This document shows positions 7,498-15,860 of a DNA stretch of 22,678 nucleotides, in pieces. The notes under the pieces are model-generated. The model saw nothing but the letters and a program-made list of their open reading frames with translations, was not told the DNA's origin and did no database searches. A program made the position numbers and the translations under genes. Position 1 is the first letter of the stretch, and each line of letters begins with the position of its first letter. Source of the stretch: JBHHXG01 sp046756985 (GTDB lineage: Bacteria > Pseudomonadota > Zetaproteobacteria > Mariprofundales > Mariprofundaceae). The DNA lies in NCBI GenBank assembly GCA_046756985.1, contig JBHHXG010000023.1:1-22678 (forward strand). Direction: 5' to 3'.

Positions 7498-8373
7498 CTA
7501 AAAGTCAAAGGTGACTGGTTGGCCGGATTTACAGGCTTTTTTTTCATAGCGCCATGTCCGCCAGGCCAGCCATATTTTATAAACAGGCAGCAGCCTGACC
7601 GGTTGCTGCCAGACATCATAGCCAATGCTTTGAAGACGCTTCAGATGCGCATGATAGATCGCACCCATCAGAATGGATGGACGCAGATGTTCCCGGTCTT
7701 CTTCCGGTAGTGTCTCGGTGGCCTTGCGGTAAGCTTCCTCGGCCTTGTCGCTGTAGTGGTGGAGCAGCAACTGCATGCCCTCATGAAGGGTGCCGTCCCT
7801 GAAATCCTGATCGCTGACCTGGAAACGGATGCGGTCTTCCTGCGGAATATAGATGCGGCCCGTTTTGGCATCTTCTGCGAGATCGCGCAGGATATTGGTC
7901 AATTGCAGCGCTTCACCCAGATGGGTTGCAAAATCACGCGATTTACGTGACGTGTAACCGAAGATTTCTATCGAAAGCAGCCCGACAACGCCGGCAACGC
8001 GATAGCAGTACAGACTGAGGTCCGCGGGTTTCAGCATGGGCTGCCGGGTGACATCCATCAGCATGCCATCAATGATTTCGGCAAACAGCTCCTCGCTGAA
8101 TTGGAAATTTCGGCGCGCCCAGTCAAGTTCCTTGCCAATTGGATGCTGTGGCGTGCCATTAAATGCGCGGCCGATTTCCTGCCGCCAGAATGAGAGTTTC
8201 TGTGTGGCTATATCCTGTTCACTGACTTCATCGGCAATGTCATCCACTTCGCGGCAGAAGGCATACAGGGCCATAATGGCGCGGCGTTGCTCCTCGGGCA
8301 GAAACAGAAAGGCATAGAAGAACGATGAGCCTGATCCGCGTGTCTTATCCTCGCAATACCGGGCCGGGGTCAT
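7498..8373 (-). CDS. hpnD: HpnD, presqualene diphosphate synthase
   Basis: HpnD is a trans-isoprenyl diphosphate synthase that condenses two farnesyl diphosphates head-to-head to presqualene diphosphate. Both Asp-rich metal sites of the squalene/phytoene synthase family are visible in the 291-residue form: DDIAD at 44-48 and NILRDLAED at 160-168, followed by GRIYIPQED (172-180). The frame is open upstream to 8430. MTPARYCEDK at 8373 was chosen because it matches the usual N-terminus and overlaps the hpnC stop by 4 bp (ATGA). Position between hpnC and hpnE identifies it as HpnD rather than phytoene synthase. Confidence 0.93.
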   Translation of the reverse strand: MTPARYCEDKTRGSGSSFFYAFLFLPEEQRRAIMALYAFCREVDDIADEVSEQDIATQKLSFWRQEIGRAFNGTPQHPIGKELDWARRNFQFSEELFAEIIDGMLMDVTRQPMLKPADLSLYCYRVAGVVGLLSIEIFGYTSRKSRDFATHLGEALQLTNILRDLAEDAKTGRIYIPQEDRIRFQVSDQDFRDGTLHEGMQLLLHHYSDKAEEAYRKATETLPEEDREHLRPSILMGAIYHAHLKRLQSIGYDVWQQPVRLLPVYKIWLAWRTWRYEKKACKSGQPVTFDF

Positions 8374-9281
8374 GTGTTTGCCATGGCTGGACGGGCAGGC
8401 GGTAGCAGCGCATCCCACAAGATGGGCCATGCAAGTTGTAGCCAGTGGCGGCGGGAGAGCACTGCCCGTTGCTGCAGCGGGTCCTCCAGTTCGGTCGTTT
8501 CAGTGAGAATGCACTGTCCGCCGTGCAGTGTAGCGGCAACCTGCAATTTTAATCTGAATGGCAGATAGGGCAACAGTTGCTTGCCCTGCTCGAACAGGCC
8601 GCGGCTAAAGGCAACAGCTTCATTCAGTGCCGGACGCAGTTGCTGGCCGCCGGTCTTTCCTTGCAGCAATGCTTGCGAATCCAGGCCGGCCTGCTGCAGC
8701 CATTGTTCCGGCAAATAACATCGGCCGTTGGGAAGATCGATACTTAAATCCTGCCAGAAATTGGCCAGTTGCAGGCCAGTACAAATGGAATCAGACAGTG
8801 CAAGCGCTTCCGACGCATGGATACCATGCAGTGCAAGCATCAGCCTGCCGACCGGATTGGCCGAATGCTTGCAGTAAAATAGTAGCTCATCCGCCGTTGC
8901 ATAGGCATGGATGCTGACATCCATGCGGAAGGCGACAAGAAGGTCGTGCAGAGCAGATGTGGGTAGATGATGCCGTTCGATGGCATCGCCCAGAGCAAGG
9001 AAAATGGGATGATCCACGGACTCTTTTGTACATCGTTCCAGCAATGATTCCCACGCATCCAGTTGCTTCAGGCGGGTTCTGGCAACTGTCTTTCCTTCAT
9101 CGGCAAGGTCGTCTGCATGGCGGGCGAAGGCATAGATAGCCGCTACGGCAGGCCTGAGGTCGCGGCGAATCAATAACGAGGCCGTGGGGAAGTTCTCATA
9201 ATGCTGCCGTGCGATGGACAGGCAGTAGTGATAGGCTTCAGATAACTGGATTGGCTTCTTGCCCGCGCCTTTGCTGTTCAT
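8370..9281 (-). CDS. hpnC: HpnC, hydroxysqualene synthase
   Basis: HpnC is a second squalene/phytoene-synthase family protein that converts presqualene diphosphate to hydroxysqualene. In the 303-residue form the first Asp-rich site is DDLAD at 57-61 and the second is NFWQDLSID at 174-182; the region before the first site (YAFARHADDLADEG) is typical of HpnC. The open frame extends to 9443, but those 54 extra codons overlap thiO on the other strand and look unrelated, so the ATG at 9281 was chosen. It has no clear ribosome site. It is the first gene of the hpn unit and diverges from thiO across 55 bp. No squalene-hopene cyclase gene lies in the window. Confidence 0.92.
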   Translation of the reverse strand: MNSKGAGKKPIQLSEAYHYCLSIARQHYENFPTASLLIRRDLRPAVAAIYAFARHADDLADEGKTVARTRLKQLDAWESLLERCTKESVDHPIFLALGDAIERHHLPTSALHDLLVAFRMDVSIHAYATADELLFYCKHSANPVGRLMLALHGIHASEALALSDSICTGLQLANFWQDLSIDLPNGRCYLPEQWLQQAGLDSQALLQGKTGGQQLRPALNEAVAFSRGLFEQGKQLLPYLPFRLKLQVAATLHGGQCILTETTELEDPLQQRAVLSRRHWLQLAWPILWDALLPPARPAMANT

Positions 9282-9325
9282 GGCGGCATGGTAGGCGGCG
9301 CAGGGGAGTTCCGGCAAGCACAGTT

Positions 9326-9330
9326 TGAGG
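9326..9330 (+). promoter_or_regulatory. Ribosome-binding site that selects the thiO GTG start
   Basis: TGAGG lies 6 nt before the GTG at 9337. The in-frame TTG at 9325 overlaps this element and has nothing comparable at a suitable distance, so the GTG was preferred. Confidence 0.55.
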
Positions 9331-9336
9331 CAGATA

Positions 9337-10494
9337 GTGGATCGGACAACGGGAGAAGAGTTCAGGGTTATCATTGTCGGCGGCGGGGTGATTGGCTGCC
9401 TGACTGCCTGGTATCTTAAACGCCTGGGGGCAAGCCCTGTCATCCTTGAGCGGGGCAGTATCGGGCATGAATCCTCGTGGGCTGGGGCCGGTATCCTGTG
9501 CCCGATTCATCCCTGGCTATATCCGGATTCGTTTACCCACCTTGTGGACGCAAGTCTTTCCATGTATCCGGCGTTAAATGATGCCCTCGTGGACAAGACC
9601 GGTATGGCTATCGAATGGCTGAAAAGCGGACTGCTGGTGCCGTTCTTCGCTGATGATGCGGTGAATCACCGGCAGCAGGCACTGGACTGGTCTTCCCGCT
9701 TTGATTGGCAGGTAGAAGACCTGGATACAGGGTCAGTCAGATTGGCCGAACCGGTGCTGGCTGAGGATGTCAGCGGGGCATTGGTGTGGCCGGATGTCGG
9801 ACAGGTGCGCAACCCGCGCTTGCTGCAGGCCATCCGCGGCGCACTGGAAATCGATGGCGTGGAGCTTCACGAACAGGTGAATGTCATCGGACTGAAGGAA
9901 AGCGGCGCCGGTCAGGTGCAAGGGGTGCTGCTGGCTGACGATACACAGATAGAGGCCGATGCGGTACTATTGGCTGCCGGCAGTTGGAGCGGTGAGCTGG
10001 CGCAGAGTATGGGCTTTTCGATACCTGTCGAGCCGGTGAAAGGCCAGATTGTACTGCTGAAAGCCGAGCCCGGAAAAATCAAGCATATCATCAAGCATGA
10101 TACGGCCTATTTCGTGCCGCGTGCCGATGGGCGCGTGCTGGTCGGAGCGAGCATGGAACGTGTTGGCTTCAAACGTGGTAATACGCCAGCGGTGGTGAAT
10201 GCTTTGCTGGAGGCGATGATGCGTATCACCCCGGGGTTGCAGGATGCCGAGATCGAGAACCAATGGATGGGCTTTCGGCCCGGTAGCCCGGACGGTCTGC
10301 CGTTTCTGGGGCCTGTCCCCGGAAAACCCGGCCTGTGGGCGGCGGCGGGACATTATCGGAACGGTGTGGCGCTTGCGCCGGTAACGGCAGAGATTATGAG
10401 CCGCTGGATCATGGGTGAAGCCCCGGTACTGGATATGTCGGATTTCTGTGTCGGGCGTGCGATAAAAGAATCCGCAAGCGTGGGATATCCATGA
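9337..10494 (+). CDS. thiO: ThiO, glycine oxidase for thiamine thiazole synthesis
   Basis: ThiO is an FAD enzyme of the D-amino-acid-oxidase/DadA group that oxidises glycine to iminoglycine (dehydroglycine), the C2-N3 unit used by ThiG. The 385-residue protein has the dinucleotide motif IVGGGVIG at 13-20, the ribose-binding Glu38, the flavin-contact stretch HESSWAGAG at 44-52 and the ThiO-type GHYRNG at 338-343 with the substrate-binding Arg341. GTG at 9337 is preferred over TTG at 9325 because of its TGAGG ribosome site. It stands alone on the plus strand, divergent from hpnC, with no other thiamine gene in the window. Other glycine or D-amino-acid oxidases are the alternative, but RNG favours ThiO. 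Confidence 0.88.
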   Translation: MDRTTGEEFRVIIVGGGVIGCLTAWYLKRLGASPVILERGSIGHESSWAGAGILCPIHPWLYPDSFTHLVDASLSMYPALNDALVDKTGMAIEWLKSGLLVPFFADDAVNHRQQALDWSSRFDWQVEDLDTGSVRLAEPVLAEDVSGALVWPDVGQVRNPRLLQAIRGALEIDGVELHEQVNVIGLKESGAGQVQGVLLADDTQIEADAVLLAAGSWSGELAQSMGFSIPVEPVKGQIVLLKAEPGKIKHIIKHDTAYFVPRADGRVLVGASMERVGFKRGNTPAVVNALLEAMMRITPGLQDAEIENQWMGFRPGSPDGLPFLGPVPGKPGLWAAAGHYRNGVALAPVTAEIMSRWIMGEAPVLDMSDFCVGRAIKESASVGYP

Positions 10495-10530
10495 TTTGGA
10501 ATATCAGCCGTCTTTCATGTGTCATCCAGC

Positions 10531-10558
10531 TTGCAATCGGTTGAAATAAACCTATGAT
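10531..10558 (+). promoter_or_regulatory. Candidate sigma70 promoter of the rimP-nusA-infB operon
   Basis: TTGCAA (10531-10536) and TATGAT (10553-10558) are separated by 16 nt. The -35 element matches consensus at four of six positions and the -10 at five of six. Transcription would begin near 10565, about 57 nt before the rimP ATG. This is the best promoter match seen between thiO and rimP. Confidence 0.6.
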
Positions 10559-10569
10559 TCGTTGCGTTG

Positions 10570-10602
10570 AAAAGTGGGCTGCGGCTCGCTTTTTTTGTTT
10601 TT
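10570..10602 (+). terminator. Intrinsic terminator-like hairpin between thiO and rimP (possible attenuator)
   Basis: Left arm AAAAGTGGGC (10570-10579), loop TGCG (10580-10583) and right arm GCTCGCTTTT (10584-10593) form a 10-bp stem with two G-U pairs. It is followed by a T-run to 10596 and a further T-rich stretch to 10603. It can end the thiO transcript. Because it lies just after the predicted rimP promoter, it may also act as an attenuator in the operon leader. Confidence 0.7.
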
Positions 10603-10621
10603 TGGAGGCTGGCTGGAGCAG

Positions 10622-11092
10622 ATGGAGACACGCATCCGTTCGTTTATCGAACCGATTGCCGAAGAACTTGGCCTGGAAGTACTCAAGGTCAGCGTTGGCG
10701 GAGGCAGGCACAGCCAGTTGTTGCGCGTGATTGTGGATAAGGCAGGTGGCGTGGATTCCGACGAACTGGAGCGCGTCAGTCGTGGTTTGTCCCTGCAGCT
10801 GGATGCCGGGGAGGTGATCACCGGCCGCTATCGGCTGGAGGTGACTTCGCCAGGGCTGGACTGGCCCTTGCAGAGTGAGGCGGATTTCAGGCGTTATCAG
10901 GGTGAATGGATCAAAGCCGATTTTCCTGATGGCCGCAGCCTTGAAGGAAGAAATCTTGGTCCTTCCGACGGCGGATTCCGTTTGAGTGATGCTGACGGTA
11001 AAGAGCATCAATTGGATATCAGTGAAGTGAACAAGGTAGTGCGGGCAGTGAACTGGAAAGAATTGTCCCGCAAACAAAAGAAACAGCGATAG
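10622..11092 (+). CDS. rimP: RimP, 30S ribosome maturation factor
   Basis: RimP binds the small subunit and assists its maturation. The 156-residue protein (usual length about 150) has the N-terminal alpha/beta domain, with the characteristic start METRIRSFIEPIAEELG, the segment LLRVIVDKAGGV at about 48-59, and the conserved YRLEVTSPGLDWPL region (about 85-98) that closes the first domain. A C-terminal Sm-like domain ending in a basic tail follows. The frame opens 16 codons earlier at 10574 inside the hairpin region; ATG 10622 fits the family start. A GGAGG lies 13 nt upstream and a GGAG only 3 nt upstream, so neither is ideally spaced. It heads the operon and precedes nusA, the universal order. 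Confidence 0.93.
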   Translation: METRIRSFIEPIAEELGLEVLKVSVGGGRHSQLLRVIVDKAGGVDSDELERVSRGLSLQLDAGEVITGRYRLEVTSPGLDWPLQSEADFRRYQGEWIKADFPDGRSLEGRNLGPSDGGFRLSDADGKEHQLDISEVNKVVRAVNWKELSRKQKKQR

Positions 11093-11114
11093 CGTTGAGT
11101 GAGGATAATTATCT

Positions 11115-12581
11115 ATGAACCTTGAAATGTTGCAGGTAGCGGACGCAGTGGCGCGGGAAAAATCGGTTGAGCGGGAGCTTGTGCTTGAGGCGATGGAGCA
11201 GGCTCTTAAAACAGCAGCGCGCCGTACTTATGGCGGCAAGCATGTTGAAGCGGAAATCGACCGGGAATCAGGCGAAATCCGCCTGTTCCACGTACGTACA
11301 GTTGTCGAGGAAATCGAAGATGAGGAGAATGAGCTGACGCTGGAACAAGGCAAGAAGCTTGATGCGGCAGCCGAGATTGGTACGGAGTTCCGCGATTCAT
11401 TACCGCCCATTGAGCTTGGCCGCATTGCTGCACAGACCGCCAAACAGGTGATCAATCAGAAGATCCGTGAAGCGGAGCGCGAGCGCGTTATTGCCGAGTA
11501 TGAGCCACGCGTTGGTGAACTGATCACAGGCATCGTCAAGCGTGTTGAGCGTGGCAATGTATATGTAGATCTCGGGCGGGGGGAAGCGGTGATGTACCGT
11601 GAGGATATGTTGCCTCGGGAAACATTCCGCCAGGGTGACCGGGTGCGGGCCTATCTGCGTGAAGTGCGCAATCAGCCGAAGGGACCGGTGGTATTCGTTT
11701 CCCGCTCCGATGCGGGCATGGTGCAGCGCCTTTTCGAGCAGGAAGTGCCGGAAATTCAGGATGGCCTCGTGGTGATACAGGCCATCGCACGCGATCCGGG
11801 CTTACGCAGTAAGATTGCCGTCATTTCCAGCGATCCCAGTGTTGATCCCGTAGGCGCCTGTGTGGGTATGCGTGGCGCCCGCGTGCAGGCGGTTGTCAAT
11901 GAACTGCATGGCGAAAAGATTGACATCATCGAATGGACGGAGAACACGGCCGCATTTGTCGTCAATGCCCTGGCGCCGGCGGAAGTTGACCGAGTGCTGG
12001 TCGATGAGGCGCGTAATACCATTGAAGTGGCTGTCAACGAGGAGAATCTGGCGATTGCCATTGGCCGGCGGGGGCAGAATGTACGCCTGGCCTCCGAGCT
12101 TAGCGGTTGGAATATCGAGTTGATGACCACGGGTGAACAGCGCGAAAAACGCCATATCGAGACTGAAGAGGCCACGGAGGTCTTCCGGCAGGCCCTGGAT
12201 GTGGATGCAGACTTTGCCGCTGTGCTGATCAATGAAGGATACCTGAGTCTTGAGGATCTGGCCTATTGCCCTGTTGAGGAAATAGCCAGTATTGAAGGAT
12301 TTGATGAAGAGTTGGCGCAGGAGCTTCAGAAGCGCGCCCGTAATGCTCTGCTGGATACCGCTCTGAACAAGGAAGAGGGCAGCAAAGAAAAGACTTCGTT
12401 GCTGGAGCTTGCAGGTATGACACGTGAAATGGCGGAGCAGCTTGCAGGCCGCGGCATATTGACCGTGGAGGCGCTGGCGGATGCAGCTGCAGATGAGATT
12501 GAGGATATCGAAGATGTTAGCCGCGAGCAGATCGAAGCAGTGATTATTGCTGCCAGAGAGGCTTGCGGCTGGTTTGACTGA
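11115..12581 (+). CDS. nusA: NusA, transcription elongation/termination/antitermination factor
   Basis: NusA binds RNA polymerase and nascent RNA, strengthens hairpin pauses and intrinsic termination, and takes part in antitermination. The 488-residue protein shows an N-terminal polymerase-binding domain (1 to about 130), an S1 domain (about 134-200, GELITGIVKRVERGNVYVDLG), and tandem KH domains (about 200-345; DPVGACVGMRGARV and IAIGRRGQNVRLA). Two C-terminal acidic repeats with helix-hairpin-helix form follow (about 360-488). These acidic repeats are typical of proteobacterial NusA; many other phyla lack them. A GAGGA ribosome site lies 9 nt before the ATG. The 3' end overlaps ylxR by 8 bp. 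In E. coli, NusA represses its own operon, which makes the upstream hairpin notable. Confidence 0.97.
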   Translation: MNLEMLQVADAVAREKSVERELVLEAMEQALKTAARRTYGGKHVEAEIDRESGEIRLFHVRTVVEEIEDEENELTLEQGKKLDAAAEIGTEFRDSLPPIELGRIAAQTAKQVINQKIREAERERVIAEYEPRVGELITGIVKRVERGNVYVDLGRGEAVMYREDMLPRETFRQGDRVRAYLREVRNQPKGPVVFVSRSDAGMVQRLFEQEVPEIQDGLVVIQAIARDPGLRSKIAVISSDPSVDPVGACVGMRGARVQAVVNELHGEKIDIIEWTENTAAFVVNALAPAEVDRVLVDEARNTIEVAVNEENLAIAIGRRGQNVRLASELSGWNIELMTTGEQREKRHIETEEATEVFRQALDVDADFAAVLINEGYLSLEDLAYCPVEEIASIEGFDEELAQELQKRARNALLDTALNKEEGSKEKTSLLELAGMTREMAEQLAGRGILTVEALADAAADEIEDIEDVSREQIEAVIIAAREACGWFD

Positions 12582-13173
12582 GCGCCGAAAGCCATTACGG
12601 CGATGTTTCATTTGTCGCAAGGCGATGGCGAAGCCGGAGATGTTACGGCTGGTGGCGGATGAACAGGGACAACTATGGCCGGATGCGCTACAGAAGGCGC
12701 CGGGAAGAGGGGTCTATCTGTGCATGCAGGAAGTCTGTCTGAAGCAGTTGCATGACAAGCGGTTGCGTGTATTACAGGCAAAATTCCGACTGGTGCTGCC
12801 GCAGAGCGATGTGCTGGTGCTGCGGATTAAAGAGGTGTTGGGCACGCATGTTATGCAGATGCTGTCCCGCCTTCAGGCAGGCGCTGCGGTGGGAAGGGAT
12901 GCAGTCATGCACCGCATGTGGAATAATGCGCCGCTACTTCTGCTGCTTGCTGCAGATGCAGGCGACGCCTTGCGTCGGCAGGTTGACGATGCGGTTGAAA
13001 AACGACGTGATGCAGGGCAGAAAATAAACGTCGTGGTGGTACCAGTGGCATCCCTGCTGGGGCAGGGGCTGGGGCGTGAAAAGGTTTCGGTGGCGGCACT
13101 GGAGTATTCAGTGCTATCGGCCAGACTGGAAAAATTATGTGCCTGGTACAGGTGCATGGAGAGATCGAGGTAA
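12574..13173 (+). CDS. ylxR: YlxR (DUF448) RNA-binding domain fused to an L7Ae-like domain
   Basis: The first 75 residues or so carry the YlxR/DUF448 fold: RRCFICRK near the N-terminus, then LRLV and GRGVYLC with further Cys residues. After a short link, about residues 85-195 resemble the L7Ae/L30e RNA-binding fold (APLLLLLAADAGDALRRQV, then a VVVVPVASLLGQGLGRE-like strand-helix). The 199-residue length is about twice that of single-domain YlxR, and similar two-domain proteins are common in Alphaproteobacteria. Function is likely RNA or ribosome binding; YlxR has been proposed as a regulator in other bacteria. TTG at 12574 gives MTERRKPLRRCF and an 8-bp overlap with nusA; TTG at 12547 is a longer alternative. 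No ATG precedes the conserved Cys motif. Confidence 0.85.
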   Translation: MTERRKPLRRCFICRKAMAKPEMLRLVADEQGQLWPDALQKAPGRGVYLCMQEVCLKQLHDKRLRVLQAKFRLVLPQSDVLVLRIKEVLGTHVMQMLSRLQAGAAVGRDAVMHRMWNNAPLLLLLAADAGDALRRQVDDAVEKRRDAGQKINVVVVPVASLLGQGLGREKVSVAALEYSVLSARLEKLCAWYRCMERSR

Positions 13174-13183
13174 TAAAGACGAC

Positions 13184-15850
13184 ATGACGAATATACGGAT
13201 CCTCGAATTAGCAAAGGAGCTTGGCGTTGACGTGGCTGAAGTGCAGCGCGTGGCTGTACAGTGCAATGTCGCTGTCAGTGGCCCAACCAGCATGCTGAAT
13301 GCGGAAGACCAGGAAAAGATTACGGCTGAAATAAAGTCGTCCGGGAAAGGTTCGTCAAAGAGTAAGCCTGGTGGCAAGACCCTGACGCTGAATCGGCCTC
13401 TGGTTGCGGGTCAGGCACGCGGTAGAGCCGTTGCCGAAGGTCGTGGACGTACGGTGCAGGTAGAAGTGCGCCGCCGCCATGGTGCGGTGCAGGGCAAGCC
13501 TGCCAGAGCCGCTAAACAGCAAGGTGCGGCTGCCAGCGCAACACCTGCCCAGCGGGCCTCTCAGGCGATCGAAAGGAAAAAACAGACAACGGCGGAATTG
13601 CGAAAAAAACCTGAGGCAGCAAGGCCGGCAGGTGAAAAGCCAAGGACTCCTGCGAGCAGCACAGGCCCGCGTACTACCATTCGCAGAGGCTTGACGCCGG
13701 CGCAAATTGCAGCAAGCAAAGCGCCGCGTTCATCGCTGAAACAGATTGAAGCGAAGATCAGCGATGATCGTGCTCAGCAACGGAGAGGTGCTCCAGCTGG
13801 GCAGCGGAGTCGTCCAGGGACCGGCGTAACAGCTGGTCCGAGAAGGGCTCCATCAGTTGCTGTGGCTCCACAACCTTCCATGCCGGGGCCTTCGGGTCCG
13901 CAACAGCGCCGGCGGGGCCCTGGCGGTCGGCAGCAGCAGCGTTTGTCGCCGGCTGAAAAAGCGGCCCGGCGCGCTTATGCTGAAAAGCGGCATGAGGTCA
14001 TGACCGAGGATGAAGAAGAGCGGATGGCCCGCCTGGCGCGTGGCGGCAAAAGGCGCCAGCGGGCTATTACCAAGGATGATGCCGAGTTCGTCGTTCGTGA
14101 AGTTGAAGTCACTGATCCGATTGTAATCTCCGAACTGGCCAGTCGCATGGCCATCAAGGGGGCCGAAGTTGTTAAGAAGCTCTTCGAAATGGGCGTGCCA
14201 GGTACGGTGAATGAGAGCATCGATGCGGATACTGCTCTGTTAATCGTTGAAGAATTTGGCCATAAGCCCAAGCTGATTAATGAAGCGGCCGTTGAAGATG
14301 TGCTTCAGATCGAGGAAGAAGAGGATGAATCCAAATTACAGCCACGTCCGCCCGTGGTTGTCGTCATGGGCCATGTTGATCATGGCAAAACATCTATTCT
14401 CGATGCCTTGCGCAAGGCACATATTGCCGAAGGTGAAGCAGGGGGTATTACGCAGCATATCGGCGCCTACATGGTCAAGCTGGAAGGCGGCGAACGCGTG
14501 GTGTTCGTTGATACGCCTGGACATGAAGCATTTACGAGTCTGCGAGCCCGCGGTGCAAAGCTGACCGATGTGGCGGTGCTGGTGGTGGCAGCAGATGATG
14601 GGGTAAAACCGCAGACGGTTGAGGCGCTGAATCATGCGCGTGCCGCTGAAGTACCAATTATTGTAGCCATCAACAAGATGGATACCGAAGGCGCTGATGC
14701 CGAGATGGTGAAGCGGCAACTGGCGGAGCATGAGGTGGTTCCGGAGGACTGGGGCGGCGACACGATTTTTGTCGAGGTTTCGGCCAAGACCGGCAAAGGA
14801 CTGGATGACCTGCTGGAGATGCTGGCTCTACAAAGCGAAGTACTTGAACTGAAGGCAAATCCGGATCAGCGCGGTCATGGCGTTGTCATCGAATCACGTC
14901 TGGACCGTGGCCGCGGTCCAGCCGCAACAGTGTTGGTTCAGAAAGGTACCTTTGCAAAAGGCGATATTGTTGTTGTCGGCTCGGTTATGGGGCGGATTCG
15001 CGCCATTGTTGACGAAAATGCCGTTCAGCACCGCACGGCCGGTCCTTCGGTTCCATTTGAACTTCTTGGCCTTGAAGAAGTGCCCGAAGCCGGACAGGAG
15101 ATTGTCGTTGTCGAAAGCGAGCGGCAGGCTCGGGACATCGTCAGTTACCGCAAGGAGAAGGCCCGACAGCAGGGTGTGCAGGCACAGAAGAGCGCCAGCT
15201 TTGATGAATTGTTTGCGACAGCTAAAGGCGAAGGCGCGGCCGAGCTTCCTGTGCTGATCAAGGGTGATGTAACCGGTTCCGTTGAGGCGATGGCTGATTC
15301 GCTGGCCAAGGCGAGCACGGATGAGGTGCAGGTCAAGGTCGTGCACAAGGCGATTGGCGGCATTACCGAATCAGATGTCATGCTGGCATCTGCATCGAAT
15401 GCCATCATTATCGGTTTCAATGTCCGTCCGGAGGCCAAGGCCAAGAAACTGGCTGAAAGCGAAGGCGTTGATATCCGTTTCTACAAGGTGATCTATGATG
15501 CCATTGATGACATCAAAGACGCCATGGCAGGCAGGCTCGCGCCTGAAGAAGTCGAGAAGGTCATCGGCAGTGCCGAAGTGCGCGAAGTCTTTCAGGTGCC
15601 AAAGGTCGGCGCCGTCGCGGGTTGTTATGTCACAGATGGCTTTGTTACAAGAGGCGCCGGCGTCCGTGTGCTACGCGAAGGTGTGCTGGTCTATGACGGC
15701 AAGCTTGCTTCACTCAAGCGTTTCAAGGATGACGTTAAGGAAGTCAAGAGCGGCTATGAATGTGGCCTTGGCGTTGAAAAATTCAACGATGTTAAAGTCG
15801 GGGACACCTTCGAATTTTATATTGTTGAGGAAGTCGCAGCCACGCTCTAG
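13184..15850 (+). CDS. infB: Translation initiation factor IF-2
   Basis: IF-2 is the GTPase that brings formyl-Met-tRNA to the 30S subunit and promotes subunit joining. The 888-residue protein has a short IF2-N fold at the start (MTNIRILELAKELG), a long basic, Ala/Gln/Arg/Pro-rich linker (about 50-290), and a second IF2-N domain (about 305-370). The G domain shows G1 GHVDHGKT at 396-403, G3 DTPGH at 443-447, G4 NKMD at 497-500 and G5 SAK at 533-535, followed by domains II, III and C-terminal. Length is close to E. coli IF-2 (890). The frame is open from 13076, inside ylxR; ATG 13184 gives the standard N-terminus and sits 10 nt after the ylxR stop. The low-complexity linker is normal for the family and is not a frameshift. 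Confidence 0.98.
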   Translation: MTNIRILELAKELGVDVAEVQRVAVQCNVAVSGPTSMLNAEDQEKITAEIKSSGKGSSKSKPGGKTLTLNRPLVAGQARGRAVAEGRGRTVQVEVRRRHGAVQGKPARAAKQQGAAASATPAQRASQAIERKKQTTAELRKKPEAARPAGEKPRTPASSTGPRTTIRRGLTPAQIAASKAPRSSLKQIEAKISDDRAQQRRGAPAGQRSRPGTGVTAGPRRAPSVAVAPQPSMPGPSGPQQRRRGPGGRQQQRLSPAEKAARRAYAEKRHEVMTEDEEERMARLARGGKRRQRAITKDDAEFVVREVEVTDPIVISELASRMAIKGAEVVKKLFEMGVPGTVNESIDADTALLIVEEFGHKPKLINEAAVEDVLQIEEEEDESKLQPRPPVVVVMGHVDHGKTSILDALRKAHIAEGEAGGITQHIGAYMVKLEGGERVVFVDTPGHEAFTSLRARGAKLTDVAVLVVAADDGVKPQTVEALNHARAAEVPIIVAINKMDTEGADAEMVKRQLAEHEVVPEDWGGDTIFVEVSAKTGKGLDDLLEMLALQSEVLELKANPDQRGHGVVIESRLDRGRGPAATVLVQKGTFAKGDIVVVGSVMGRIRAIVDENAVQHRTAGPSVPFELLGLEEVPEAGQEIVVVESERQARDIVSYRKEKARQQGVQAQKSASFDELFATAKGEGAAELPVLIKGDVTGSVEAMADSLAKASTDEVQVKVVHKAIGGITESDVMLASASNAIIIGFNVRPEAKAKKLAESEGVDIRFYKVIYDAIDDIKDAMAGRLAPEEVEKVIGSAEVREVFQVPKVGAVAGCYVTDGFVTRGAGVRVLREGVLVYDGKLASLKRFKDDVKEVKSGYECGLGVEKFNDVKVGDTFEFYIVEEVAATL

Positions 15851-15860
15851 GCTGTAAACA

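Noticed and set aside
9282..9443. A 54-codon N-terminal extension of HpnC
   Set aside because: It is antisense to the start of thiO and lacks family resemblance; MNSKGAGKK at 9281 leads directly into the conserved domain.
10495..10621. A search for a tRNA gene (metY-like) ahead of rimP as in E. coli
   Set aside because: No cloverleaf or CCA-ended tRNA-like sequence is visible; only a promoter and a hairpin are present.
10732..10740. A second perfect DnaA-box match
   Set aside because: It lies inside rimP, where the bases encode part of the conserved Val-Asp-Lys stretch; coding constraint explains it without a regulatory role.
13350..14000. Low-complexity basic stretch inside infB that could suggest a frameshift or insertion
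   Set aside because: The frame is continuous and a long basic linker between the IF2-N domains is normal in proteobacterial IF-2.
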